Origin: Capronia americana
Taxonomy: Eukaryota > Ascomycota > Eurotiomycetes > Chaetothyriales > Herpotrichiellaceae
DNA length: 64,000 bases
Direction: 5' to 3'
Assembly: GCA_016110215.1 (NCBI GenBank)
Contig: JADWQD010000006.1
Span: 248,001-312,000, forward strand
Below, one piece after another: positions 1 to 12,033 of the stretch. Made by a program: the position numbers and the translations under genes. The notes beneath the pieces are model-generated. The model was given only the letters and a program-made list of their open reading frames with translations, was not told the origin of the DNA and ran no database searches. Positions within the stretch are counted from its first letter, which is position 1; every line of letters begins with the position of its first letter.

Positions 1-155
1 ACCCTTGCAATGAAAATTACCTAGGTATTCAAGATTCGACACAGGTCCGAAATCCGCAATCAGACCGAGTTGCGCGGAGCGGGTTTCGGTCGTCAAAGAA
101 CCCGAGCCCGCTTCCGGCACGTGCTGTCCGTGTGTGTGTGCGTGTGTATATCTGG

Positions 156-163
156 TATATAAA
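156..163 (+). promoter_or_regulatory. TATA-box-like element
   Basis: The sequence TATATAAA lies about 105 bp before the ATG of the reductase gene, directly after a short TG/GT-rich run (about 131-148). Position and sequence fit a fungal core promoter for that gene. No transcript start can be read from sequence alone. Confidence 0.5.
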
Positions 164-267
164 GCCATGGGAAACCAGCCTTTCTACCCCAGGAGAACCT
201 TTCACCTAGCTGATAAACAAAATCTCGTTCACTGCCCCCTCATCTCTGTCTGCACGCCTAACGGATC

Positions 268-1383
268 ATGGCATCACCAGCCCTGCCCACCCATCACCGG
301 GCCCTCGTGCTCGAAACCCTCGAAGGAGGATTCTCGGTCAAGACCGTGCCAACTCCCCAACCAGGCCCGGGGAGCGCCGTCGTACGCATCCTCGAAGCCG
401 GAGTGCTCTCGTACCATCGCGAGATTTACAATGGGGGGCGACACTATGAGTTCCCCAAGCCTATCGTCGGGGGGTTGAGTGCCGTCGCCCGCATCGTCGC
501 TGTCGGCCCAGATGCCGTGGTGCTGCAAGCTGGCCAACTCGTCTGGATGGACTGCGTGATTCACGCGCGAGACAACCCGGACTCTCTCTTCCTCACGGCC
601 ATTCACGAGGGCATGGATGCCGGGAGTCGGAAATTGAGCAGCGAAGTCTGGCGTGACGGGGCGTTCGCCGAGTACATGAAGGTGCCGCTGGAGAATTGTA
701 TCCGGCTGGATGAAAACAGGCTGTGTCGGGAGCTGGGGTACACGATTCGCGAGTTGATGTACATGATGTACTTGCTGGTGCCGTTCGGCGGGCTCCGCGA
801 CATCCGGCTCGAGCCCGGGGAGACGATCGTCGTGTGTCCTGCGACCGGCGGGTTTGGTGGTGCGGGTGTCCAAGTCGCGATAGCGATGGGGGCAAAGGTC
901 ATTGCAATGGGGAGGAATGAAAAGGAGCTGGCCAGGTTGAAGGAGCATGTCAAGAAAGGGACGCCGGCCGCCAACATCGAGACCGTCAAGATAGCTGGCG
1001 ACTTTGAGACCGATACCGCCGCACTACAAGCCTTTGGGACCATTGACGCCGTCATCGACCTCACACCTCCGTATGCATGCAAGACGACACACCTGAAGAG
1101 TGCGATTCGCTCGTTGCGTCGTGGCGGGCGGTGCAGCATGATGGGCTATGTCGAAGATGTGATCAATTGGAACGTCATGGCGCTGAACATCACGTTGAAG
1201 GGGAAGCTGATGTATGAGAGGGAGGACATGGTGCTGTTCGTGAAGATGTTGGAGCGAGGCTTGTTTCCTCGGGGCAAGGACTTCGTGGATCCCAAGGCGT
1301 TCAAGATGGAAGAGTGGAAGGAAGCGCTTGACGCGGGGGCGGAGTGGACAGGGATCGGCAAGACAGTCATGATTGAGCCGTGA
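268..1383 (+). CDS. Medium-chain dehydrogenase/reductase (quinone-reductase or alcohol-dehydrogenase-like)
   Basis: Single-exon gene of 371 aa. It has the two-domain MDR layout: an N-terminal GroES-like part (about residues 1-170) and a Rossmann nucleotide-binding domain with the glycine-rich motif ATGGFGGAGVQ near residue 193, followed by a basic stretch (GRNEKEL) that hints at NADP(H). The catalytic-zinc and structural-zinc cysteine clusters of classical alcohol dehydrogenases are not evident, so a zinc-independent reductase is more likely. The substrate is unknown. The ATG at 268 is preceded by a TATA-like box and gives a normal family length. Family call is firm; specific reaction is not. 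Confidence 0.85.
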   Translation: MASPALPTHHRALVLETLEGGFSVKTVPTPQPGPGSAVVRILEAGVLSYHREIYNGGRHYEFPKPIVGGLSAVARIVAVGPDAVVLQAGQLVWMDCVIHARDNPDSLFLTAIHEGMDAGSRKLSSEVWRDGAFAEYMKVPLENCIRLDENRLCRELGYTIRELMYMMYLLVPFGGLRDIRLEPGETIVVCPATGGFGGAGVQVAIAMGAKVIAMGRNEKELARLKEHVKKGTPAANIETVKIAGDFETDTAALQAFGTIDAVIDLTPPYACKTTHLKSAIRSLRRGGRCSMMGYVEDVINWNVMALNITLKGKLMYEREDMVLFVKMLERGLFPRGKDFVDPKAFKMEEWKEALDAGAEWTGIGKTVMIEP

Positions 1384-1800
1384 GACGTCGTTTCGGCGGC
1401 TTTGAGAAGGCAGCGGAGCGAGCTTTCACATGTACTGTATCATGAGGGAGTCGATAAGATACTTACTCGGGCGGCGCTCACCGATCCATCCGTGGAAAGA
1501 GCCCAAGGTATATCATCCCTGTCCGCCTCAACATCGGGCTGACGCTGGCCGGGTCTTTGCCTCGACCGAGGACAGACTGGGTCATGTACGAGTAGATTGC
1601 AGATGGTAGTGAAGTGCAGGTGACCACAGGGCGGCATCACTCTATTCCCAAAGTAGCATCTCTTGGCATGTGCGGAGAAACTCCGGCTATCGAGGATATC
1701 TAAAATTTTCGAATCATCGCGCCTACTCAAATGCGTGCATTGCATTGAATGCGGTAGAGAATCCGTCACTCGTTACAGGTTCTCCCCTTGTAAAGCCACA
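1384..1800. other. Intergenic, 417 nt
   Basis: Spacer between the reductase stop and the NOP53 start. The NOP53 frame stays open upstream to about 1663 but has no ATG there, so it is read as leader. No other feature seen. Confidence 0.6.
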
Positions 1801-3153
1801 ATGTCAGCGTCCAAGGCCGCTCCTTCGCAACCGTCGCAACCCTCTCGCAAGGGAAAAAGGGCATGGCGCAAAAACGTCGATATCACCGCCGTCCAAGCCG
1901 GCCTAGAGACTCTCCGCGAAGAGATCATTCAACATGGACGACCCCTCGCTGAAAAGGACCCGAGCGAACTCTTCACGTTGGATACATTCGGATCCTCGAA
2001 GGAGGAAGTGTCCAAGAAAGCCAAGGATGGCCAAAAAATCAAAGTGCTGAAGATGGATGAAATCCTGGGACGGAGGAGTGCGGTGCCTGCGCTGCAGAGT
2101 GGGAAAAAGAGACCCCTTGACGCTAGAGTCACGGACGGGGTGGTTGGGGCAAAGAGGCAGAAGACGGACTGGGTCAGCAAGAAAGAAGTGTCTCGACTAC
2201 GGAACAAGTTGGACAAGACATCGCATCTGGACACGGAGGATATCAGCGGCGAGCCGTCAAACTTTGATCTGTGGGATACGACCAATAACGCCGTTCAGCC
2301 TGCCTCCGCTTCGGCTTTGTCGTCTCTAAAAGAACAGCAAGGAAACGAGTATATCCCCAAACCCAAGACAAAAAGCGCGCCTCCCACCATTCGCCGTCCG
2401 CCCATCGCACTAACACAAAACGGCCTTCCCACTCACGCCGTCCCCACGCCAGACGCCGGTCACTCATACAATCCGTCTTTTGAGGACTGGGACAGCCTGC
2501 TGAATCGCGAAGGGGAACGTGAAATCCAGGCTGAGCAGAAACGCCTCTTGGAAGCACAACTCGCCGCAGAAAAGCAAGCGCGTATAGACGCTTTGGCCGC
2601 ACAACCTGAGCGCGAACCAGGCGACGATGGAGAAAGCGAATGGGAGGGCTTTGAGACTGAGACTGAAATCACCGAATCGGAGATGAAAAAGCGAAAACGA
2701 CCCGAACGAAAGACCCCGGCACAGAGGAATAAGCTGAAACGGCGCAGGGAGGCGGAACGGTTAGCAAAGCACGAGGCCAGAATGGGTGCCCAGCGAAAAC
2801 GAGGCGAAGAGATCATCAAGGCTCTCATCGCGCAACAAGAGAAGGAGGAACAGGGAGCCGTCCAAGCCGTAGAGCCTTCGTCGGGAACATCTGCCTTGCG
2901 GAGAAAGACGACCCTCGGACCCTCGCGCGCCAGCATTCCCTCCCCTCGATTGGAACTCGTACTCCCGGATGAGTTACAAGACTCCCTTCGCCGGCTCAAA
3001 CCCGAGGGGAACTTGTTGGAGGACCGTTTCCGCAACCTGCTGGTCAACGGGAAACTGGAAGCTCGAAAACCTGTCTCCTACGCCGCGAGCCGGAAGAAGC
3101 AAGTCAAGTTCACGGAGAAATGGTGGAGTAAAGACTTTGCAATCGGAGTTTGA
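1801..3153 (+). CDS. NOP53: 60S ribosome biogenesis factor Nop53 (GLTSCR2 family)
   Basis: Intronless, 450 aa from the first in-frame ATG. Near the N-terminus it has the family hallmark WRKNVDI followed by an acidic linker and LFTLDTFG. A long charged coiled-coil middle is rich in Lys/Arg/Glu (about residues 230-360), and the conserved C-terminal block contains LEDRFRNLLVNGKLEARKPV followed by a basic FTEKWWSKDF-type end. Nop53 acts in the nucleolus and nucleoplasm. It recruits the Mtr4-exosome to the pre-60S particle for 7S/5.8S rRNA maturation, an interesting parallel with exosome subunit MTR3 further along this window. The identification rests on motif order and length. Confidence 0.88.
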   Translation: MSASKAAPSQPSQPSRKGKRAWRKNVDITAVQAGLETLREEIIQHGRPLAEKDPSELFTLDTFGSSKEEVSKKAKDGQKIKVLKMDEILGRRSAVPALQSGKKRPLDARVTDGVVGAKRQKTDWVSKKEVSRLRNKLDKTSHLDTEDISGEPSNFDLWDTTNNAVQPASASALSSLKEQQGNEYIPKPKTKSAPPTIRRPPIALTQNGLPTHAVPTPDAGHSYNPSFEDWDSLLNREGEREIQAEQKRLLEAQLAAEKQARIDALAAQPEREPGDDGESEWEGFETETEITESEMKKRKRPERKTPAQRNKLKRRREAERLAKHEARMGAQRKRGEEIIKALIAQQEKEEQGAVQAVEPSSGTSALRRKTTLGPSRASIPSPRLELVLPDELQDSLRRLKPEGNLLEDRFRNLLVNGKLEARKPVSYAASRKKQVKFTEKWWSKDFAIGV

Positions 3154-4074
3154 GTGATTGGCTGCCGGGACCTGATTATTAAATTCACGGTACCCGTGAT
3201 GGATAGAAACGGCATCGTCGAGCATTGATCCCATGACGGAAACGTGGACGAAGCGATGCTGTGCATGAAGGGCCATAGCAACGGGCCAGGAGGAGCCAAC
3301 GGCGAGGTAGCGACTACGCCTGATCTGAAGATAAAGCTGCACCAGAACCTCTGCGTGCTCTATTCTCGCTTTATCCCTGCCCGCCTGCCCATCACCTCCA
3401 CAGCCGTCACTCGTGCGGCTGCTCGCGGAGAGGTGGCACATATGCTGTTGATCACGTGTTCTGCGGTCCCTCGCTATCCTCCATCGACCACAATTACACG
3501 AGACAAACTACAGTAGTCTGCTGGAATTTCCTGGTAAGTTGCCGCTATCCGGCGGTGATGGCAGTGGTACCCAATACCGTCGATGCTGAAGAATTCAGCC
3601 TGAGTTGATCCCGCTTCTCCTCCTCATGACGTCCAATTATGAAATGCCGGTCATACTCCGACTTTGTGGCGTCCTTTACCCCAGGATTTCGCGCTTCTAT
3701 GCTGGTGCTATGCATTCTGCAACAAAGTCAAAAGGCTCGAGCAGGCATTGACACCTTGTCTTGCCGACTACCTATGGAGCTCCGGCAGACTCTCCGCCGA
3801 ATGAGATGTGATACACCCGGTGCCCTACGGCAACGTAGGCGAGAAGGCGGTGGACGTCAACACGGCTGTTCGTGGAAACAACTTTGAGAGCTGCTTTCTT
3901 CCCCACTATGGCTCCCGCATGTCCGGTCGAGCTGGAGTGCTGGAGCTGGAGTAGATAAAACCGTGCGTGGTCGGAGGAAGAAGCTCGACCTCAACCACAG
4001 CGTGCTCGCTCTCGCTCTCGCCCTCCGCCTCCCACTTGACTTGGACGTGCGTTGCAGTTCCAGTTGCAACGAAG
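3154..4074. other. Intergenic, 921 nt
   Basis: Region between NOP53 and the carboxylesterase. It holds only short, non-conserved reading frames on both strands. A CT-rich leader precedes the esterase ATG (about 3960-4070). No RNA gene or repeat recognised. Confidence 0.6.
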
Positions 4075-6009
4075 ATGAAGTACCCCCTCCCTGGAGCACT
4101 CGCTGCTCTTCTCGTCTCTCTCAACGCCTTTGCCGATGCACAGGCTCCGTCTTCCACCGTCCCGGTCATCGACCTCGGGTACGTGAAGTACAGCGGCTAC
4201 CAGAATGCAACCGCGGGCATCAACTACTACCGTGGCATTCGCTATGCTGCGGCTCCCACGGGAGAACTACGCTGGGCCAAACCCGTGCCGATCGAGTTCG
4301 CGAACAACTACAGCGGACGGACCATCAATGCCTCGTCTCTCGGTCCAGCTTGCTATCAGTCGTCCGCGAGAGGGGCTTATTCTGCCCCGAGCGCACCTCA
4401 AGGACAATCGGAAGACTGTCTGCTGCTGGACGTTCTGGTGCCGGCCAAGCCCGTTTCGACAGCGTTGCCTGTGCTTTTCACGTGAGTACCTTTCTCGAAT
4501 CCAGTCCTGTTCGGCAATGGATGTCTTAAGGCCCGTTTCCGCATGCGCGTACCTTTGTGGAAAAGGCGTTCAGAACCCCTGGGTCCACATCTGTTGTGAC
4601 ACAGGTCTCATTCCCCCAAAGTATTTGCAGGCTTTTAACGTCGAGAACTTCGCTATAGCATCCATGGAGGCGGCTATGTCGGAGGGAGCGCCCCGTTCTC
4701 ATACGCAGGCGACGCTCTCGTGAACCGCTCCGACGGCAACATCATCTTCGTGGGCATCCAATACCGCCTGGGGATGTTCGGCTTCATGGGCGGAGACGTC
4801 GTGGCCGAAAACGGAGCACTGAACGCCGGGCTGCTGGACCAGCGTGCAGCCATGGACTGGGTCCAGCGTAATATCCGAGCCTTTGGCGGGGATCCCGCTC
4901 GAGTCACCATCTGGGGAGGCTCAGCCGGCGGCGGCAGCGTCTCCTGCCAGCTCATCGCCAACGGGGGCGCGGATTTTGCGCCCTTCGCCGCCGCCATCTC
5001 CGATCATCCCTGGTGGCAACCGTTCGCCAACAAAAGTACCCAGAACACGCAGTACAACACGGCCCTGAGCCTGTCGGGCTGCGCCGACATAAATTGCCTG
5101 CGAGCTCTCCCATCCGATAGACTGGGCACGCTCAACCAAGCGGTCATCAACGCAACCTACCCGGGACCCGGCAACGCGTACGGCGTCTTCTACTGGGGCC
5201 CCGTGGTCGACGGGAAGCTCATCCGCGACCTGCCGGACCAGGAATTCGCAAAGGGCAACTTCTACAAAGTGCCGTTGATCACGAATCGCGACGCCTACGA
5301 GGGCGTCACCTTCTCCAACATGACGCAGACGTCTCAGGTGGATGAGACCACGGATGTAAGTACTGTCGCTGCTCTGCAAAACCCACATCTTGGCTCTGCC
5401 TGTCCCCCAAACCCACGACCCCCCCCCTCTCTCTTTGGCATTTCTGATCTTTGACTTCTGGCGCAATAGGCGCAAGCCCTCTTCCCCGCCGCCGGGCCCT
5501 CGTTCTTCTCCCGCCTCTACTCGCTGTACCCGCGCTCGGCGTTCAACAGCACCTTCTTCCAGCGCCAGACCTGGTTCGGCGACTTCATCATCAACTGCCC
5601 GACCTACTACATGGCTTCGAGCATGGTGGACGCGCTGGCCAACTCGTCGGCCGTCTTCAAGCTCACCTTCGCGGCGGGCTCGGAACTCCACGGCGCGACC
5701 AACCCGTTCATCTCGTCCAACGTGACGAATTACCCGTCCGCGAACAACCTGACGCTCGCCCACATCATGACCAGCTACTGGGTGTCGTTTACGGTCTTCC
5801 ACGACCCGAACCCGCTGAGAGACGTCGCTTCGGGCGCGCCGTTCTGGCCGAGTTACGTCTCCGGCGGGACGGGCAGTCTCGCGCAGGGCCAGGGCGTGGG
5901 CTTCACCGTCCAGGCCGTGCATTATAACGACATCACGCCGACGGTGGACCCGGACGCGAGCGCGCGGTGTGACTTCTTCAACGGCAGGGGGTGGCAGATT
6001 AGAAACTGA
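4075..6009 (+). CDS. Secreted type-B carboxylesterase/lipase
   Basis: Three exons (4075-4481, 4659-5355, 5470-6009) give 547 aa; both introns are GT-AG and keep phase. Residues 1-20 form a signal peptide ending around FADAQA. The alpha/beta-hydrolase core shows the oxyanion-hole motif IHGGGYVGG right after intron 1 and the nucleophile elbow GGSAGGG with Ser224. The N-terminal part has the usual RGIRYA and SEDCLLLDV blocks of the esterase family. Several N-glycosylation sequons (for example NNYS, NATA) fit secretion. Expected to hydrolyse carboxylic esters outside the cell; the natural substrate cannot be told. An upstream in-frame ATG at 3967 would add 36 residues and hide the signal peptide, so 4075 is preferred. 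Confidence 0.9.
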
Positions 6010-6440
6010 AGCGAGTTGAACAGAACAGAACAAATGTAATGCGTAACGAGTCTCAACGATAATCACTGGAAACACTTGAAACTGAAGCACTGGTTCTGTA
6101 CGCCCTGCCCTTTCCAGCTCTTATACGTGCCGATGGCGTCGGCGGGGACAACTCTGCTACGATGAGATTGACGCCCATGCGCGCCGCTTCTAAGCTCTAG
6201 TTGCTGGAGTGTCGTCGACGACCTCCCTCTCGACGCTTTCTGGTTTTCCCACCTTTTCTTTGAATTTTTTTTCAATACTCATATTTTGGGCCAAAGCACG
6301 CCCCCTTCATATCATCTCTCTTTGATTTTGGCGTCGATGTCGCCATCGACATCGCCAGCGCCAGCGATCTGCAGCGCCATTGGCGCGCGGCCTCCTCCTC
6401 GGCCGCAAAACACGCCCACCACGCCCACCACGCCCACCGC
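6010..6440. other. Convergent intergenic spacer, 431 nt
   Basis: Lies between the 3' ends of the carboxylesterase (+) and the uncharacterised minus-strand gene. Short A/T-rich runs (for example around 6260-6275) are compatible with polyadenylation signals on either strand. Nothing else seen. Confidence 0.5.
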
Positions 6441-8476
6441 TCAATCGTCATCGCCGTGCACGGCGATCCACTCGCTGCACGGACACAGCACGTCGGCATA
6501 CCGGCCGCACAGCTTGCTGCACCAGCAGAAGCCCCAGCACACACAGACCCTCGCGGCGAGGTATTCCTCCAGGCTCATGAACCCCTGGTAGTATCTGTAC
6601 TCGCCGGCGCTGACGCCCTCGAGCCTGGCGGCGGCGCACTCGCGGTGGATCTCGCGGCGGAGCATCTCCTGCGTTGGCGTGCGCAGGGCACTGACGCGGT
6701 GAGAACACGCGTACGACTGCGTGGCCGTCTCGGCGTGCTTGAGAGCCAGGTCTCGCACGGGCAGGGCCGCAAGCATGGCTGGCGTGTATTCGCGGGCCGG
6801 GAAGGTCGGGTCGCCGACAAAGTTTGTGTGCGTGAACAGGCCGTTGGGATGGCCGGCGTCGCCGGTGGTGAAGAGCTCAGGGGCGGCGAGTGTGGCGCGA
6901 ACGCTGAGGTATTCGGCTTCGTAGGATTCGAACTGCCCTGGGTATCCTGTCAAAGAGGTGGTGAGGCGTTTGTGCTTGAGCGAGAGGAGAGAGGCCGTGT
7001 CTTCCTCGTCATCATCGGCGTCAGTAATGTCAGTGTCTGTGTTGTTGGTGTTGATGTCGACGTCTGAAGAGGTGGCTGTGTTGGGGCTGGTGAGGTCAAC
7101 CGAAGAGGGCGATGAGATGGAGCCACAGACGGAGACGGCACGGGAGGGGCTGTTGATATCCTGGTCTACGACGGTCTCGGTGACGCGGATCTTCTTCGTC
7201 GGCAGGAGGTTGATGTTGTAGTCTGGGTGCAGGTTAGTCGCCGTGTCAGCTAGTGTCAAGGGGAAGTTAGCTTACCGTCATCAGACTTGGGGTGGTTGAG
7301 GGTGGACTTGGTAACGAATGAGTCTCGCGCGCTTCTCTTGTTCGCTCGATATTTCTTGCTGACATGATTGTGACGTGGTGACTTGTTCTTCTTGCGGATG
7401 GTCAACGGGCGAGGTGCGCGGACTGGAGACTGCACAGATTGAACGGCCGGAGCGGTGATGTTGGGAGTGACGGTCTGATAACGGCCCGAGAACCAAGGAT
7501 CTTGAAGGCGGACCTTGTTCTTCTGTGACTTGGGTTGAAGAATGTGCTTAGCGCCACTGATGTCGTGCTCCATTGGGGATTTGCTGTGTTGGACTGCGAA
7601 ATTCTCAGGTTCAGCAACAGTGGATTTGGCCGGAATCTCCTTGTCGTGTCGCCACAGCTGAGGCCAGTCCTCGAGGCCTTCACGACGGTCGACAAAGCCT
7701 TCTTCATCTACGACAGGAACATGATCGGCAGTGGGTGCTTCCTTGACTTGGATACCACCAAAAAAGTCTTCTGTGGCCTTTTCTCTTTCAAGCTCATCGG
7801 CTAGGTTCCCCAGGTCAAGGGTGGCCTCGAGGCTGGTGCCAAGAGCTGCAAAGTGGTTGTCGATGATTTCTGGAATCGTCGGTTAGTGAATCGGTCGCGA
7901 AAATCCATCGGGTGACGGCAGTTCGTACCTTTGGTGGAAACATTCACACCTGCGTGAGCGAAGGCGAACTGGGTGATTTCAGGGCCGTTCAGACCGTAGC
8001 TTTGAGCCGAGCCATTGGAATCTGTAGCACGGGTCTCAGTGTCGGACTGAGTTGATTCTGTACGGTGCTTGTCAGAAAAAATTAATTAATGCAGGTCGGG
8101 GATAATTTCTACCTTGACTATTGCTGTCAGTCTCGACGCTGGACTTGAGCGACTCGGTGGACTTGTTCTTCTTCTTTTTGATTCCGGCATCTGCGAACAT
8201 GTACTCGAAATATGGTGGCTGTTCAGGACTGGGAAGCGGTGGCAGTGGCTTATTGAGATAGCCTTCCTTGAATTTTGCTGGAGATGTCGGGCTCTCTGGG
8301 ATGAAGGAGGAACGGTTGCTCTTGCCATTGCCTCTGATACTCAAGCTGAGCTTCTTGTACCAGGATTTGCCGCGACGTTCAGCAATGCTCAACTCGGTTG
8401 AAGGGGTCTCCTTCCTTTCGACACATCTCTTCTCAGGATCGGGCAGACCGATGTAAGGCGCACTGTAACCTGCCAT
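6441..8476 (-). CDS. Uncharacterised protein with Cys-rich C-terminal tail
   Basis: Four exons on the minus strand (8476-8113, 8057-7929, 7869-7276, 7222-6441) join in phase to 622 aa. I do not recognise a known domain. The N-terminal third is basic, Ser/Pro-rich and looks disordered (PLPPLPSPEQPPY). The middle carries basic patches such as RKKNKSPRH that could be nuclear localisation signals, and an acidic run follows (DADDDEED). The last 120 residues look folded and end in a cysteine/tryptophan-rich segment, RVCVCWGFCWCSKLCGRY. The donor of intron 1 (GTAGAA) is unusual but phase supports it. A minus-strand start at 8476 is chosen because it begins a run that splices cleanly; an upstream in-frame ATG at 8569 is possible. 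Confidence 0.72.
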
Positions 8477-10153
8477 CTTGCAGTGACAGGGTGCTGACTT
8501 GGTGCTAATCGAGAGTGTTTGCAGTGGTGAAAGACAATATTCTCTGACGAGGTAAAGGTACAATGTCACGAAGGCTGTTGTGAGAGTAGACGAGAGTCAA
8601 GAGTGCAGCGACGAAGAAAAAGAATTCGTGATATTGCAATAGTTTCATTTTGGTTGTGTGCGATATTCATCTCGTCGTTGATGTCAGAATATCCGCCCAG
8701 CCTCCTTGTATACTTCACTTACAGTCGCCGTTGAGCGAATGGGCGGGCAGCTATTGAGATTTTCAGCCCTCGTGCAGTGAATGACTCAATGGCAGGCCAA
8801 AAAAAAGAACAATAGGAACCTTCATTGAGGCTGGGGGTCTGGCAGAAAACTTGAGCGAGAAGGCATCGTCGTCATTGGAGCGTCGCCAAGCAGAGTACAA
8901 GGCGGTCTTCAGTGTGTGAACGCAGAACGGTGGAAGGTATTCCGCTCGAAGATGAGAACCAGTGAAAGGCCAGGCGTCGCTGCTGCCATTCGAACCAGGA
9001 ATAAGTCAGCCATCAATTCTGCTCATCTGTGCTGTATGGTCTGGCTCGGCGTGATTAATGGACTCCAGTATATCAGTTCATGCCTGTGAGGTGCTCCAGA
9101 AATGTCCACGAGTGACGAGGTGAAGCCATCGCGGTGGGGTGGCAGCTGGAGTTGCAGGCAAAGAAGATGCGTTGCCAACATCTGGAGAGAAGTTCCTGTA
9201 TGCTCTGTACAGACTTCTGGAAAAGCCTCCGTCTCATCTCGGAAAATGCTTGGATTTCGATGTCACCAGATTTTCCTCCAAGCCAGCGAGTCTGGTCTGA
9301 TCCATGTTGATAGCTTCATCTGAAAGAAGGACACCAAATCTTCGTCAATGTGCCCGTCGACCGGTATACCTACGCGTCTTGCTAAACCAGGTTGGGCCTT
9401 CACAACTATCCTGGTCACCTGTCCATGCGTGGCGATGGTCAGTCCTGTGGATTTCTGAAGCAAGAGGAAGATGAACTGAGGAGTCCAGACAAAGTTGTGG
9501 AGCCAAGGAGCTACGGAAAGTCGAGATCCGAGGTCACTTTGTATGGGACTTCTGTCTTTAAGTGAATGCGGATCAATCTTCTCGCATCCTGTGTTTCAGG
9601 AGCTCTGAATTGAGAGCATCGAGGAATGAAAATGAAGCGCGCGCATGTCGCTCTTGGCCGTTGGTGCCGCGCGGACGGCCAAGCCACGTTTACCCGAACA
9701 TGGGAAACATGGTCTGCAGACAGCCAGGGGGAGCGTCCACCTTTGTCTCGTCTCCAGAAAATCTGTGGCCGTGACATCCTCTTCTTCACTTCTGCATTCT
9801 CTAATTCTCTGTAAAGCTCTCTCCCTTGTCCACGGTCTCGCTTCCAAATTCGCTGGTGTTTCTCGCGTTGAGGACACAGTTGGCCGAGATCTGAGTGATA
9901 GCCCGAGCCTGCGCATTCACAATCCGAGCCCCGACACAGCCTACCTAAGCCCGCCCCCTTGAAGGAAGTCTACGCAACAAGAGTTCGCTCAGCTCGAATA
10001 TAGTCTCCAGTAAAGATTTGCTCAGGGCTTGAGTAAAAATTCATCTTCCACGGAACTGTTCGATCGAGCGACCTTCTCCCGAGACTCCTGTCGATGATCC
10101 CGCCCCGAGATGTCAGCTGAGCGTTAAGACATTTGTTACAAATATCCTACAGT
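8477..10153. other. Divergent intergenic region, 1.68 kb
   Basis: Shared upstream region of the minus-strand uncharacterised gene and KEX1. Only short reading frames without homology that I recognise occur here. No tRNA-like cloverleaf, repeat or transposon end was noticed. Confidence 0.55.
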
Positions 10154-12033
10154 ATGGCCAGAGTTGGGGCACTATGTGCCCTGCTCTTCATGGCCCTTCG
10201 GGCCTGGGCCGACAAAACTGCGGCAGATTATTTTGTCAAGTCACTGCCAGGAGCGCCAGATGGCCCTCTCCTGAAAATGCATGCTGGGTATGCAATCCCC
10301 GGTGATGAGGGACCCGAGGATACTGATGGGTGCGCAGGCATATCGAAATTAATCCGGAACATAACGGCCACCTCTTTTTCTGGCACTACCAAAACCGACA
10401 CATCGCCGATCGACCGCGCACCGTCATCTGGCTCAATGGAGGACCGGGCTGCAGTTCAATGGACGGCGCTTTGATGGAGTTAGGTCCCTACCGGATAAGG
10501 GAGGGAGGAAAACTAGAATATAATGACGGCTCATGGGACGAATTTGCGAACCTGTTATTCGTCGACAACCCAGTGGGCACTGGCTTCAGCTACGTGAACA
10601 CCGACAGCTATTTGCATGAACTACAAGAGATGGCGGATCAATTTCTCATCTTCATGGACAAATGGTTCAGTCTATTTCCGCAATACGAAAACGACGACCT
10701 CTACTTCGCCGGCGAGTCGTATGCCGGGCAGTACATACCATACATTGCGAGAGCGGTTCTGGACCGGAACAAGAGGAAAAGAGCCGAGGGGGAACGAACG
10801 TGGAATCTCCAAGGTCTCTTGATCGGCAATGGCTGGATTGCGCCGGCTGAGCAATACCTGGCCTACCTGCCGTTCGCCTATCAAACTGGCATGATACAGG
10901 GCGGCACTCCGGAAGCTGCAAAAGTTGAGGCAGCCCAGTCAACCTGCATCACCGAACTGGGCAAACCTGGAGGCGCTGAAAAGGTGGATGTCGGCGTTTG
11001 TGAGTCCGTCTTATCTACGATCTTGGAGGTGTCCAAAGTCGATGGCATGTGTTACAACATGTACGACATCACCCTTCGAGACAAATGGCCATCTTGTGGA
11101 ATGGCATGGCCTCCAGATCTGGAGACTGTGACACCCTATCTGCGACAGCAGGACGTCTTGGACGCCTTGCACATCAATCCTGACAAGCGGACTGGATGGG
11201 TGGAATGCTCGGGCGCCGTATCTTCTTCGTTCCGAGCGAGAAACTCGAAACCAAGCATTCAACTGCTCCCAGGAATCCTCGAGGCAGGCGTCCCAATCGT
11301 GTTGTTCAGCGGCGCCAACGACATGATATGCAATCATCTAGGCACAGAAGACATGATCAGCAGCATGCGTTGGCTAGGTGGGAAGGGTATGGAACTGTCC
11401 GCTGGAGTTATAGCACCGCAACGAGACTGGGAGTTTGAGGGCGAACCAGCCGGCATCTACCAGGAGGCAAGAAACCTGACGTATGTCAAATTCTACAACT
11501 CAAGCCATATGGTGCCATTTGATTACCCTCGGCGGACGAGAGACATGCTTGATCGATTCATGGGAGTGGACATTGCAAGCATTGGCGGTAAACCTGCCGA
11601 TAGCCGCATCGAAGGTGAAAAGGCTGGCCCTGAAACGAGTGTTGGAGGTCATCCTAACAGCACAGCGGCCATCGAGGACGAAGAAGAGAAAGTCAAAGAG
11701 GCCGAGTTCCGAGCATACTATCGCAGCGGGGAGGCTGCTCTGGTGGTTGTGATCATCGCCGCGGCGCTGTTCGGCTTGTGGGTATGGCGAGGAAGGAGGA
11801 AAGCCAGAAGCCAAGGATATGTCAGCCTCCCCCTAGCAAACGGCTCATTGCGTAAAGGACGCGGGGACGTGGAAGCGGGAGATTTCGACGAAAACGAACT
11901 GGACAATCTCGACTCAAGCCGTCGACATGCGAATATGAATGCTCAGCATTATGACTTGGCGAGCGACAGTGAGGATGAGGATAAAGACGGCCATCTTGGG
12001 GAGATTAACTCTCAGCAATCAGGGCCTAGGTAA
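10154..12033 (+). CDS. KEX1: Pheromone-processing carboxypeptidase KEX1
   Basis: Two exons (10154-10287, 10338-12033; a 50-nt intron) encode 609 aa. A signal peptide covers about residues 1-20 (to RAWADK). The serine carboxypeptidase (S10) domain has the conserved WLNGGPGCSSMDG block, nucleophile Ser172 in GESYAGQ, Asp373 in FSGANDMICNH and His435 in NSSHMVPFD, so the triad is intact. After an acidic lumenal stalk comes one transmembrane helix (ALVVVIIAAALFGLWVW) and a cytosolic tail of about 90 residues rich in Asp/Glu. KEX1 works in the late Golgi, trimming C-terminal Lys/Arg after Kex2 cleavage. Splicing is needed to join KMHAG to HIEINPEHNG. An AATAAA-like signal lies at about 12168. Confidence 0.96.

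Noticed and set aside
4921..6090. 389-codon minus-strand open frame opposite the carboxylesterase
   Set aside because: Low-complexity Arg/Glu/Val-rich translation created by the GC-rich third positions of the esterase exons; no motif, and it overlaps a well-supported gene and its introns.
6421..6440. CGCCCACCA-type triplicate at the end of the uncharacterised minus-strand gene
   Set aside because: A short repeat next to the stop codon, most simply slippage; no sign of a larger repeat array or CRISPR-like structure.
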